A DNA stretch of 32,116 bases, taken from contig JAKZSU010000038.1 in the NCBI GenBank assembly GCA_047517485.1, positions 1-32,116 of the forward strand, given 5' to 3'. Source of the stretch: JAKZSU01 sp047517485 (GTDB lineage: Bacteria > Pseudomonadota > Alphaproteobacteria > UBA7887). This document shows positions 1 to 6,892 of this stretch, piece by piece. The notes below the pieces were generated by a model. That model worked only from the letters and a program-made list of their open reading frames with translations, was not told the DNA's origin and made no database searches. Each line of letters opens with the position of its first letter. The first letter of the stretch is position 1. A program made the translations under genes and the position numbers.

Positions 1-1
1 G

Positions 2-1657
2 CGTTACGAAGGCAAGCTGGCCGCGCTGAGCGGCGACGAGATGGCCGATCTGATCACCCGTTTCGAGACGTTGAGCGATTTGCTCGGCCGGATCATGAGT
101 TTTGCTCATCTGGTCTACGCCCGCGACATGAACGATCCCGAATCGGGTCGATTTATGCAGACCATGCAGGAGCGGACCAACGCGATCTCGGTCCGCACCC
201 TGTTCGTCACCCTCGAACTCAATCGCCTCGACGACGCGGTGCTCGACGCCCAATTGGCGGCGCCGAGACTGGCGCATTTCGCCCCGTGGATCCGCGACAC
301 GCGCGCCTATCGCGAGCACCAGCTGGAAGACCGGATCGAGAAGCTGCTGCACGAAAAAGCGGTCGTCGGCCGCGCCGCGTGGGTCCGCTTGTTCGATGAG
401 ACCTTGGCCGCGTTGCGCTTTCCGTTTCGCGGCGAGGATCTGACCAACGCCCAGGCGCTCGATCTGCTGTCGTCGAACGATGCCGAGGCGCGGCGCGAGA
501 TTTCCGGCGTATTGGCGGACGTCCTGGGTGGTGAAATCCAGACTTTTGCGTTGGTGACCAATACGCTCGCCAAGGACAAGGAGATCGAGGACCGCTGGCG
601 CGGCTTCGCGCGGCCGATCTCGGAACGCAATCTCGAAAATCTGGTCAAGGACGAAGTGGTCGACGCGCTGGTCGACGCGGTGCGCGACGCCTACCCCCGA
701 CTGGCGCACCGCTATTACGCGATCAAGGCGCGCTGGATGGGCGTAGAGGCGATCGATTTCTGGGACCGTAACGCGCCGCTGCCCGACGACGACGACAGCA
801 CCGTGCCGTGGGACAAGGCGCGCGACACCGTGCTCAACGCCTATGCCGCGTTCTCGCCCGAACTCGCCGACATCGGCGAGCGGTTTTTTGGCAATGGCTG
901 GATCGATGCCGAGGTCCGGCCGGGCAAATCGCCCGGCGCGTTCGCGCACCCGACGGTGCCCTCGGCGCACCCGTATCTGTTGCTCAATTATCAGGGTCGC
1001 ACCCGCGATGTTATGACCCTGGCCCACGAACTCGGTCACGGGGTTCACCAGGTGCTCGCCGGGCCGCGCGGCGCGCTGATGGCCGACACGCCGCTGACCC
1101 TCGCCGAGACCGCCAGCGTGTTCGGCGAACAGCTGACCTTCCGCGCCATGCTCGACAATGAAGCCGACCCGGTACGCCGCCGCGTCATGCTGGCGAACAA
1201 GATCGAGGACATGCTGAACACGGTGGTCCGCCAGATCGCGTTCTGCGATTTCGAACGCACGCTGCACGACCGCCGCCGCGAGGGCGAGCTGACCCCCGAC
1301 GAGATCGGCGACCTGTGGATGGCGGTCCAGGGCGAAAGCCTGGGACCGGCGATCCGGCTCACCGACCGATATCGCAACTACTGGTCCTACATCCCGCATT
1401 TCGTCCATACGCCGTTCTACGTCTACGCCTATGCTTTCGGCGATTGCCTGGTGAACGCCCTTTACGCGGTCTATCAGGACTCGGGCGCGGGCTTTCAGGA
1501 GCGCTACCTCGACATGCTGCGCGCCGGCGGCACCCTGCGCCACAAGGAGCTGTTGGCGCCGTTCGGGCTCGACGCCGGCGATCCGGCGTTCTGGGGTCGC
1601 GGCCTCGGGGTGATCGAGACGTTTATCGACGAACTCGATAAATCGTTAGAACCATGA
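2..1657 (+). CDS. pepF: M3-family oligoendopeptidase F-like zinc peptidase (5' end outside window)
   Basis: Cytoplasmic zinc metallopeptidase that cuts short peptides (peptidase family M3, oligoendopeptidase F group). The reading frame is open from base 2, and the residues before the ATG at 41 continue the fold, so the true start lies upstream; family members are about 600 residues and some 550 are seen here. The zinc motif HELGH is encoded at 1025-1039, with the third ligand Glu at 1106-1108 in the context LTLAETAS, both as expected for M3. The C-terminal part carries the usual Tyr-rich substrate-binding stretch (HFVHTPFYVYAYAFGD). The stop codon overlaps the start of the following ABC1-kinase gene by four bases (ATGA), so the two are translationally coupled. 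The family is clear; the natural peptide substrates cannot be read from sequence. Confidence 0.93.
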   Translation, partial: RYEGKLAALSGDEMADLITRFETLSDLLGRIMSFAHLVYARDMNDPESGRFMQTMQERTNAISVRTLFVTLELNRLDDAVLDAQLAAPRLAHFAPWIRDTRAYREHQLEDRIEKLLHEKAVVGRAAWVRLFDETLAALRFPFRGEDLTNAQALDLLSSNDAEARREISGVLADVLGGEIQTFALVTNTLAKDKEIEDRWRGFARPISERNLENLVKDEVVDALVDAVRDAYPRLAHRYYAIKARWMGVEAIDFWDRNAPLPDDDDSTVPWDKARDTVLNAYAAFSPELADIGERFFGNGWIDAEVRPGKSPGAFAHPTVPSAHPYLLLNYQGRTRDVMTLAHELGHGVHQVLAGPRGALMADTPLTLAETASVFGEQLTFRAMLDNEADPVRRRVMLANKIEDMLNTVVRQIAFCDFERTLHDRRREGELTPDEIGDLWMAVQGESLGPAIRLTDRYRNYWSYIPHFVHTPFYVYAYAFGDCLVNALYAVYQDSGAGFQERYLDMLRAGGTLRHKELLAPFGLDAGDPAFWGRGLGVIETFIDELDKSLEP

Positions 1658-2997
1658 GCGACGATGGCGGCGGGTTTCGCGCCCGTGTCGCGCGATATGC
1701 CAAGGTATCCACCCGGGTCGGCGGCCTGGCGGCCAAGCTCGCCGGCGAACGCTATCTCGGACTAAGCCTCGACAGGCAAAAGCATGCCGAGGACCTGCGT
1801 GCCGCGCTCGGCGGTCTCAAGGGGCCGCTGATGAAGGTGGCGCAACTGCTCTCGACCATCCCCGACGCGTTGCCCAGCGAATATGCCGGCGAGCTCGCGC
1901 AATTGCAGGCCGACGCGCCGGCGATGGGCTGGCTGTTCACCCGCCGCCGCATGGCCGGCGAGCTGGGCGCGGATTGGCAGGCGAATTATTCGTCATTTGG
2001 CCGCGAGGCCGAACGCGCCGCCTCGCTCGGCCAGGTCCATCGCGCCACCGATCTGGAGGGGCGCGCGCTCGCCTGCAAGCTGCAGTACCCCGACATGAAG
2101 GCGGCGGTCGAAGCCGATCTCACCCAGCTCAAATTGATTTTCGCGATCTATCGCCGCACCGACAAGACCATCGATCCCGGCGAGATCCACGACGAAATCG
2201 CCGACCGGCTGCGCGAGGAACTCGACTACGAGCGCGAGGCGCGGCACATGCGGCTGTACGCGCGGATCCTCAAGAACGAGCCCGGCGTCCACGTTCCCGA
2301 CGTGGTGCCGGCGCTATCGACATCGCGCCTGCTGACCATGGGCTGGCTCGACGGCGCGCCGCTGCTGTCGTTCGCCGACGCCGATGCCGAGACCCGCAAC
2401 GCTATCGCCTACAATCTGTTCCGCGCCTGGTATGTGCCGTTCTACGACACCGGGATCATTCACGGCGACCCCCACCTCGGAAATTACACGGTGCGCGACG
2501 ACCACACCATCAACCTGCTCGACTACGGTTGCGTGCGAATTTTTCGCGGCGCTTTCGTCAAGGGCGTGATCGATCTCTACCACGCGCTCAAGAACGGCGA
2601 CGAGGCCTTGGCGGTCTCGGCCTACGAGGGCTGGGGCTTCACCAAACTCGACCGCGAAATGATCGACGTGCTCAATCAGTGGGCGCGCTTCGTCTACGCG
2701 CCGCTGATCGAGGATCGCAAACGCAAGATTCAGGACGCCAAGTCGGGCGGCTACGGCCATGAAGTCGCGCATAAGGTGCACACCGAACTGCGCCGCCTCG
2801 GCGGCATCCGCCCGCCACGCGAATTCGTCTTCGTCGACCGCGCGGCGATCGGCCTGGGCTCGGTGTTCCTCCACCTCAAGGCGGAAATCAACTGGCACCA
2901 ATTGTTCGAATCCCTGATCGAGGATTTCGACGCCGCCGCGCTCGACAAGCGCCAGCGGCGGTATTTAAAGGCAGAGGGATTAGCGGCGCCGGAGTAG
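1654..2997 (+). CDS. ABC1/AarF/UbiB-family atypical kinase-like protein
   Basis: Member of the UbiB/ABC1/ADCK family, whose characterised members bind or hydrolyse ATP and support ubiquinone and isoprenoid-lipid homeostasis. The 447 residues show the family landmarks in order: a KxGQ-type motif near 61-64, here KVAQ; the Ala-rich loop RAASLGQVH at about 121-129 that replaces a normal P-loop; the lysine of CKLQYP near 142; REELDYEREA at 187-196; the catalytic-loop equivalent HGDPHLGNY at 270-278; and the metal-binding LLDYG at 288-292. There is no obvious C-terminal membrane anchor, unlike enterobacterial UbiB. It is coupled to the upstream peptidase by an ATGA overlap. The gene ends 8 bp from a convergent hydrolase gene. 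A direct role in ubiquinone synthesis is possible but not shown, so no symbol is given. Confidence 0.88.
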   Translation: MSDDGGGFRARVARYAKVSTRVGGLAAKLAGERYLGLSLDRQKHAEDLRAALGGLKGPLMKVAQLLSTIPDALPSEYAGELAQLQADAPAMGWLFTRRRMAGELGADWQANYSSFGREAERAASLGQVHRATDLEGRALACKLQYPDMKAAVEADLTQLKLIFAIYRRTDKTIDPGEIHDEIADRLREELDYEREARHMRLYARILKNEPGVHVPDVVPALSTSRLLTMGWLDGAPLLSFADADAETRNAIAYNLFRAWYVPFYDTGIIHGDPHLGNYTVRDDHTINLLDYGCVRIFRGAFVKGVIDLYHALKNGDEALAVSAYEGWGFTKLDREMIDVLNQWARFVYAPLIEDRKRKIQDAKSGGYGHEVAHKVHTELRRLGGIRPPREFVFVDRAAIGLGSVFLHLKAEINWHQLFESLIEDFDAAALDKRQRRYLKAEGLAAPE

Positions 2998-3005
2998 TGC
3001 GATCG

Positions 3006-3638
3006 TCAAAGACCCGAAACGAATTTTCCAATCGCGGCTATGGCCTCTGACAGGTTTTCGTCGTGGGTGCGGCCGCTTTTCTTGCGTGGTTTGAGGTCGT
3101 GGTCGCCGTCGCCGAGCCAGTGGACGGTGATTGCTTTGGACAGATCGTAGCCGGCGACGTCTTCGCGGTTGCCGAGGGCATCGCGTTCGCCTTGCAAAAT
3201 CAAAGTTGGGGTCACTAGACCCCGTAGATGTTCGGTGCGGAGTTTGTCGGGACGGCCCGGCGGGTGGAACGGATAGCCGAGGCACACCAGACCGGCGACC
3301 GCGCGCTCATCGGCGATCAGGCTCGCCATGCGTCCCCCCATCGACTTGCCACCGATGATTAGGCGGCTCGCCGGTGCCAACGCCGCGATCACCCGGCGCC
3401 AGCACGCGAGCAGGATCGGCTGACGATCGGGCGGGCGGCGGCCACCGTCGGCGCGGCGTTTTTGCATGTAGGGAAATTCGAACCGCGCGATACGCAAGTC
3501 CCGGTCGGCGAGTCCGGCGGCGATGGTGTTCATGAACGCGCTGTCCATCGCCGCGCCGGCGCCATGGGCGAGCACGATGGTGTTCCGGGCCGCCTCTGGG
3601 CCATCGAATAGAAACGACGGCGAATCGACCGCGCTCAC
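3006..3638 (-). CDS. small alpha/beta hydrolase (KANL3/Tex30-like, dienelactone-hydrolase fold)
   Basis: Compact 210-residue alpha/beta hydrolase. The oxyanion-hole segment VLAHGAGA (about 22-29), the nucleophile elbow GKSMGG with Ser99, an acid in QGERDALGN (Asp153) and a His in GDGDHDLKP (His180) form a plausible Ser-Asp-His triad. This is the arrangement of the short KANL3/Tex30-like hydrolases common in proteobacteria; the substrate is unknown. The start is GTG at 3636-3638, chosen because it overlaps by one base (TAGTG) the stop of the 35-residue membrane-protein gene upstream, implying coupled translation. It converges on the ABC1-kinase gene with 8 bp between stops, and no terminator hairpin is visible there. 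Confidence 0.85.
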   Translation of the reverse strand: MSAVDSPSFLFDGPEAARNTIVLAHGAGAAMDSAFMNTIAAGLADRDLRIARFEFPYMQKRRADGGRRPPDRQPILLACWRRVIAALAPASRLIIGGKSMGGRMASLIADERAVAGLVCLGYPFHPPGRPDKLRTEHLRGLVTPTLILQGERDALGNREDVAGYDLSKAITVHWLGDGDHDLKPRKKSGRTHDENLSEAIAAIGKFVSGL

Positions 3639-3745
3639 TACTCGGTCAGTCCAATCATGCGAAAAAAGTAGATCATGAGGATGATGACGCCGTAGGCGGC
3701 GAGTCCGCCCACCGCGCCGATCATCATCACTTTGAGGTGCGCCAC
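3638..3745 (-). CDS. 35-residue single-helix membrane protein, unknown function
   Basis: Short reading frame starting at GTG (3743-3745) and ending at TAG (3638-3640). A GGAG Shine-Dalgarno sequence lies about 8 nt upstream of the GTG. The product has a polar N-terminus, one hydrophobic helix (core GGLAAYGVIILMIYFF) and a short polar tail ending LTE. Its stop overlaps the GTG of the alpha/beta hydrolase by one base, a strong sign that both are translated from one message. I do not recognise the family. A role as a membrane tether or regulator of a neighbour is only a guess. Its size explains why routine gene calling could miss it. Confidence 0.6.
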   Translation of the reverse strand: MAHLKVMMIGAVGGLAAYGVIILMIYFFRMIGLTE

Positions 3746-3754
3746 GCCTGCTAC

Positions 3755-3790
3755 TCCGCTATTGCCGGTTCATGGCACCAGCATAGCGGA
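3755..3790 (-). other. hairpin overlapping the ribosome-binding site of the 35-residue gene
   Basis: TCCGCTAT (3755-3762) pairs with ATAGCGGA (3783-3790). Inside it TGCC (3763-3766) pairs with GGCA (3774-3777), leaving a five-base bulge. On the minus strand the 3' arm includes the GGA of the GGAG Shine-Dalgarno sequence, so the structure could limit translation of the small gene. No T-run follows on either strand, so it does not look like a terminator. It is a short structure in GC-rich DNA and may have arisen by chance. Confidence 0.35.
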
Positions 3791-3828
3791 TCGAGGGGAC
3801 GCGTCGAGAGCGCGGCGGCGTTAGCCGA

Positions 3829-4125
3829 TCACTGGCCCGAGCGATTCCACAGATAGAGGCCGCCGAGCGCGCAGCCGCCGACGAACAACGCCGGCAACAG
3901 CAACAGGGATACGATGGGATGCATGCCGAACATGACCGAGACCGATGTGCTCGCATGGCCGAACACGCTGGCGGCGAGCGAGTCGAAGCGGACATGCTCG
4001 GAAGCGGCGTGAAGCTGATAGCCGAGCGCGGTGCACACCGCCATCGATGCCACCGCCATAATCTGCTGGCGGAAGCGCACCGCGAGATGCTTCAGTTCCT
4101 GCTTCAAATCTCTCCTCTGGTACAT
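3829..4125 (-). CDS. 98-residue membrane protein, unknown function
   Basis: The chosen ATG (4123-4125) is preceded by a good Shine-Dalgarno sequence (GGAGG, spacing about 6), which favours it over longer in-frame extensions. The product begins with a basic segment (MYQRRDLKQELKHLAVRFRQQ), followed by a hydrophobic helix at about 22-38, a polar middle and a second helix at about 69-93 (PIVSLLLLPALFVGGCALGG), then a short tail. I recognise no family. It is the first gene of a leftward group that continues with the 35-residue membrane protein and the alpha/beta hydrolase. Two CRP-like palindromes lie just upstream, and the nearer one is placed where a class II activator would sit. Confidence 0.65.
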   Translation of the reverse strand: MYQRRDLKQELKHLAVRFRQQIMAVASMAVCTALGYQLHAASEHVRFDSLAASVFGHASTSVSVMFGMHPIVSLLLLPALFVGGCALGGLYLWNRSGQ

Positions 4126-4179
4126 CGTATCCTCCGTGTCGGTCGACGGATAATTTATGGGGCTGTCCCTGGTCTCCCC

Positions 4180-4227
4180 AGTGACCGGAATCACACGGCA
4201 ACGCCCGGCACCGTGATCGCGGTCACA
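4180..4227. promoter_or_regulatory. two CRP-like palindromes, 32 bp apart
   Basis: Site 1 is AGTGACCGGAATCACA (4180-4195) and site 2 is CGTGATCGCGGTCACA (4212-4227). Both match GTGA-N6-TCAC, the core of the CRP consensus. Their centres are 32 bp apart, close to three helical turns. They lie between the divergent 98-residue membrane-protein gene (start 4125) and paaG (start 4350). On the minus strand a CATAAA hexamer at 4154-4159 could be a -10. With a start about 8 nt beyond it, site 1 would centre near -41 and site 2 near -73, typical activator positions. Binding by a CRP/FNR-family protein is inferred; the factor is not in the window. Confidence 0.5.
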
Positions 4228-4349
4228 ATCGCTGCGAAATATGCCGTTTGCATGCCCGATCGACCCCATTGGGCGGACGGCCGGTGGCGCGCCAACGACG
4301 GCAAATGCTATTAGGAGGTGACGAAAACTCACTTCGATTGGCGGTGACC

Positions 4350-5135
4350 ATGGCCTACCAGACAATAATTTTCGAGATCGCCGACGCTGTCGCGACCTTG
4401 GCACTGAACCGGCCCGACAAGCTGAACGCGTTCACCGGCGAAATGCACGAGGAATTGCGCGACGCCCTTGCCGCCACCCGAGAGGGCGGCGCGCGGGTGC
4501 TGGTGATCACCGGGACCGGGCGCGCGTTCTGTGCCGGCGCCGATCTCGGCGCGGTTGATCTCGACAGCGACGAAGCGCGCGACGTCGGCGCGGCGCTCGA
4601 GCGCTATTACAATCCGCTGATCCTGTCGCTCACCGAGCTGCCGATCCCGGTGATCGCCGCGGTCAACGGGGTCGCCGCCGGCGCCGGCGCGAATTTCGCG
4701 CTTGCCGCGGATCTGGTGTTCGCCGCGCGCTCGGCCTCGTTCATCCAGGCGTTCGTCAAGATCGGCCTGGTGCCCGACGCCGGGGGCACGTTCTTCCTGC
4801 CGCGTCTGATCGGCCCACAACGCGCGATGGCGCTGGCGGTGACCGGTGACAGGATCGACGCCGAGACCGCCGCCGCGTGGGGGATGATCTACAAATGCGT
4901 CGACGACGACGCCCTGATCGATGAGGTGACGGCCTTCGCGCGGCATCTGGCGACCCAGCCGACGCGCACCATCGGCATCATCAAGCGGCTGATGAAGGCG
5001 TCGGCGACCAATGATCTGGCGGCCCAGCTGGCGCTCGAGCGCGACGCCCAACGCGAAGCCGGCGAAGGCAATGATTACCGCGAAGGCGTGCAAGCCTTTC
5101 TCGAGAAGCGCGCGGCGCGGTTCACCGGCACATGA
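4350..5135 (+). CDS. paaG: enoyl-CoA hydratase/isomerase of the PaaG type
   Basis: Crotonase-fold protein of 261 residues. Characterised PaaG isomerises the ring-epoxide of phenylacetyl-CoA to the oxepin form and acts as an enoyl-CoA isomerase later in the pathway. The sequence shows CAGADL at 61-66, the oxyanion-hole region AVNGVAAGAGANFALAAD at about 104-121, and VPDAGGTFFLPRLIG, whose Asp144 matches the PaaG catalytic acid. The C-terminus (REGVQAFLEKRAARF) is also typical. ATG 4350 is chosen by family alignment. In-frame TTG 4338 and GTG 4344 are possible, and the nearest strong Shine-Dalgarno (AGGAGG, about 4313-4318) sits better for them. paaI follows with an ATGA overlap. A general enoyl-CoA hydratase is the alternative, made less likely by the paaI and paaX neighbours. 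Confidence 0.85.
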   Translation: MAYQTIIFEIADAVATLALNRPDKLNAFTGEMHEELRDALAATREGGARVLVITGTGRAFCAGADLGAVDLDSDEARDVGAALERYYNPLILSLTELPIPVIAAVNGVAAGAGANFALAADLVFAARSASFIQAFVKIGLVPDAGGTFFLPRLIGPQRAMALAVTGDRIDAETAAAWGMIYKCVDDDALIDEVTAFARHLATQPTRTIGIIKRLMKASATNDLAAQLALERDAQREAGEGNDYREGVQAFLEKRAARFTGT

Positions 5136-5599
5136 GCGGCGATGGTCCGCCGCCCGACGCGCTGGCGCGACAGGTCTTCGCTACCATGGAAGGCAACGAC
5201 CGGGTGTTTCAGGTCGCCGGCATGCGCGAAGTCGAGATCGGGGCCGGCCATGCGGTGCTCGAAATGACGGTGCGCGACGACATGCTCAATGGTCACGACG
5301 TCTGCCACGGCGGCGCTTTGTTCGCGCTGGCCGACACCACCATGGCGATCGCCGCCAACAGCTACAATGAAGTGGCGATCGGCGCCGCGGGCGATATCAG
5401 TTTTGTCGATTCCGCCGCCAAGGGCGATGTGGTGCGGGCCGAAGCGCGCGAGCGGTCACGGCGGACACGCACGGTCCTCTATGACGTGAGCTTGACCGGG
5501 CCGGACGGTCGGCTGATCGCGCTTTTCCACGGCCGCATGCAGCGCATGCGGCGCAAAGTGGTGGCGGATTTGCCCGGGCCCGAAGGCGTCGAGGCTTAG
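5132..5599 (+). CDS. paaI: PaaI-type hotdog-fold acyl-CoA thioesterase
   Basis: 155-residue hotdog-fold thioesterase. PaaI hydrolyses phenylacetyl-CoA and ring-hydroxylated derivatives, releasing CoA from stalled pathway intermediates. The diagnostic block NGHDVCHGGALFALADTTMA (about 53-72) contains the HGG turn and the catalytic Asp68 on the long helix. The strand GDISFVDSAAKGDVVRAEA follows, as in other PaaI proteins. The ATG overlaps the paaG stop (ATGA), so the two are a coupled pair. The TAG stop overlaps the TAA stop of the convergent 129-residue gene by four bases, leaving no room for a terminator. Confidence 0.87.
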   Translation: MSGDGPPPDALARQVFATMEGNDRVFQVAGMREVEIGAGHAVLEMTVRDDMLNGHDVCHGGALFALADTTMAIAANSYNEVAIGAAGDISFVDSAAKGDVVRAEARERSRRTRTVLYDVSLTGPDGRLIALFHGRMQRMRRKVVADLPGPEGVEA

Positions 5600-5985
5600 C
5601 GGATTTTCAAAGTAGCGGCGAGGGCCGCCCGCGCGGCGCCGAAGTCCTCGATTTTGTCTTCGTAGGCGTCGCGGACGACGGCATAGCGTTCGGTGCGCTC
5701 GACCGCGATGCCGTCATCGAGAATTTCGCGATGCGCCGCCTCGCACGCCGCGAGCAAGGCGTCGGCGTCGTGCTTGAGTGCGAGGTACCGCTCCGCCGCG
5801 TCGCGCGACTTATCGGCAAGGGCATCGAATGCGGGCACCGGGGCGTCAAAATCGGACTTTAGGCGCGCCCAGTCGGCGGCGGGATCCCGGTCGACCTCGA
5901 CCGGCCGTGGCGCGCCGCCGCGATAGCCGTAGCGCCCGAGATACGCCAGTGCGCGCTCGAGCACCGGATTGGCGGTGGCGGTCAT
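5596..5985 (-). CDS. 129-residue protein of unknown function coupled to the PaaA-like gene
   Basis: Soluble, acidic, mostly helical protein with no signal peptide or membrane segment. After an N-terminal part with YLGRYGYRGGAPRPVEVDRD, most of the chain is helix-prone and charged (KSRDAAERYLALKHDADALLAACEAAHREIL). I do not recognise the family. It does not resemble PaaB, the small subunit of the phenylacetyl-CoA epoxidase. Its ATG overlaps the stop of the PaaA-like gene (ATGA, 5982-5985), so the two are translated together and probably form a complex or act in one step. It should share the PaaX-type control assumed for the divergent promoter. Its end overlaps the end of paaI on the other strand. 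Confidence 0.75.
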   Translation of the reverse strand: MTATANPVLERALAYLGRYGYRGGAPRPVEVDRDPAADWARLKSDFDAPVPAFDALADKSRDAAERYLALKHDADALLAACEAAHREILDDGIAVERTERYAVVRDAYEDKIEDFGAARAALAATLKIR

Positions 5986-6773
5986 TCCGCGGCGTCCTGG
6001 CCGTAGCCGACGCGCATGTCGTAATCCGCCTCGATGCCGTCAGGCATGTCCAAGCCGACCTGGCCGAGGCGATCGGCGAGCAGTTCGAGATAGTCGGTCT
6101 GTAATTCCTCGGGCCGTTTCACCTTGATGCCGTAGTCGTAATAGAGGTCGAACATCTCCGACTTGTCGCCGCCTTTCGACGGGCGGCCGTAGAAGCCGAG
6201 GCCCATTTTCATGAATTTGGGTATCCGGGCCTGCATATCGGCGCGCGCCGCCTCGCCGCCAAACTCGATACAGCGTTTCGAGGCCCAGACGCCGAACGCC
6301 AAATGCCCCATCTCCTCTTTGTGGATGCGCACATTGACCTTTGCCCACGGCCGATACGAGCAATCGCGATATTGTCCGAGGAAGGCCACCGCCGCCGGGG
6401 TCACCACCGTCGAGAACAGCGCGACATCGTGCCAATGGTCGAACATCGGCGCCCAGTTCTGCTTGCGGAAGCCGTTGATGACGCGGACCTTGGCGGGATC
6501 GGGATCGTCCGGATTGGACACCAGTTCGCGCAGCCGGGCATCGACATCGAGGCCCAATTCGGCCAACAGGTTCCACACATAGTAGGCGTGGCCGAACTCC
6601 TCCATCACCTTCTTGGATATGCGATAGGCCTCCTCGGGACGCGGCGCGTATTGCATGTTCTCGGCGACTCGTTGTCCGCCGGCATATTCCGAATCCGCCT
6701 GGAATGTCATCAGACCGATCAACGCCTCGCGATAATCGTCCGGCAAGACATCGCCCTTGTCATAGGTCTTCAT
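5982..6773 (-). CDS. PaaA/PaaC-family diiron oxygenase-like protein
   Basis: 263-residue ferritin-like protein of the phenylacetic acid catabolic family (Pfam PaaA_PaaC). Expected diiron ligands are visible: Glu29 (ADSEY), Glu59-x-x-His62 (EEFGH), Asp116 (HWHDVALF) and Glu154-x-x-His157 (KEEMGH). The stretch CSYRPWAKVNVRIHKEE strongly recalls PaaA, the catalytic subunit of phenylacetyl-CoA epoxidase, rather than the structural subunit PaaC. It is shorter than usual PaaA (about 310-330), and no paaB, paaC, paaD or paaE is present here. ATG 6773 is preferred over GTG 6791 because a GGAG lies six bases before it. The gene diverges from the paaX-type gene across a long inverted repeat. The substrate is unknown; an aromatic or unsaturated acyl-CoA is the likeliest guess. 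Confidence 0.82.
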   Translation of the reverse strand: MKTYDKGDVLPDDYREALIGLMTFQADSEYAGGQRVAENMQYAPRPEEAYRISKKVMEEFGHAYYVWNLLAELGLDVDARLRELVSNPDDPDPAKVRVINGFRKQNWAPMFDHWHDVALFSTVVTPAAVAFLGQYRDCSYRPWAKVNVRIHKEEMGHLAFGVWASKRCIEFGGEAARADMQARIPKFMKMGLGFYGRPSKGGDKSEMFDLYYDYGIKVKRPEELQTDYLELLADRLGQVGLDMPDGIEADYDMRVGYGQDAAE

Positions 6774-6806
6774 GATTTTCTCCGCTGCCACGGTTTTCCC
6801 AGTCGA

Positions 6807-6869
6807 ACGCGATAATTATGATACAAAAATAATGGCAATACAAGTGTTTTTGTATCATAATTATCGCGT
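6807..6869. promoter_or_regulatory. perfect 23-bp inverted repeat over divergent promoters, probable PaaX-type operator
   Basis: The left arm (6807-6829, containing CGCGATAATTATGATAC) and the right arm (6847-6869) are exact reverse complements separated by 17 bp. The DNA is far more AT-rich than its surroundings. A CATAAT hexamer fits a -10 on the plus strand at 6856-6861 and, by symmetry, on the minus strand at 6815-6820. For the minus strand a TTGTAT at 6838-6843 gives 17-bp spacing. Each arm thus covers one of the two divergent promoters, and a repressor bound there would block both. PaaX-family proteins are known to bind inverted repeats at the promoters they repress. Assignment to the adjacent PaaX-like protein is inference from position. 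Confidence 0.75.
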
Positions 6870-6892
6870 ACCAAATCCTGAGGATCGCCACG

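Noticed and set aside
4149..4159. GATAATTTATG upstream of paaG, similar to the arm of the PaaX-type inverted repeat
   Set aside because: It differs by an inserted base, has no inverted partner and overlaps a possible -10 of the divergent gene. Similarity is too weak to call a second operator.
4318..4347. Nine-codon GTG frame ending just before paaG
   Set aside because: The GTG is part of the AGGAGGTG itself, so there is no spacing for initiation. The Shine-Dalgarno more likely serves TTG 4338 or GTG 4344 of paaG.
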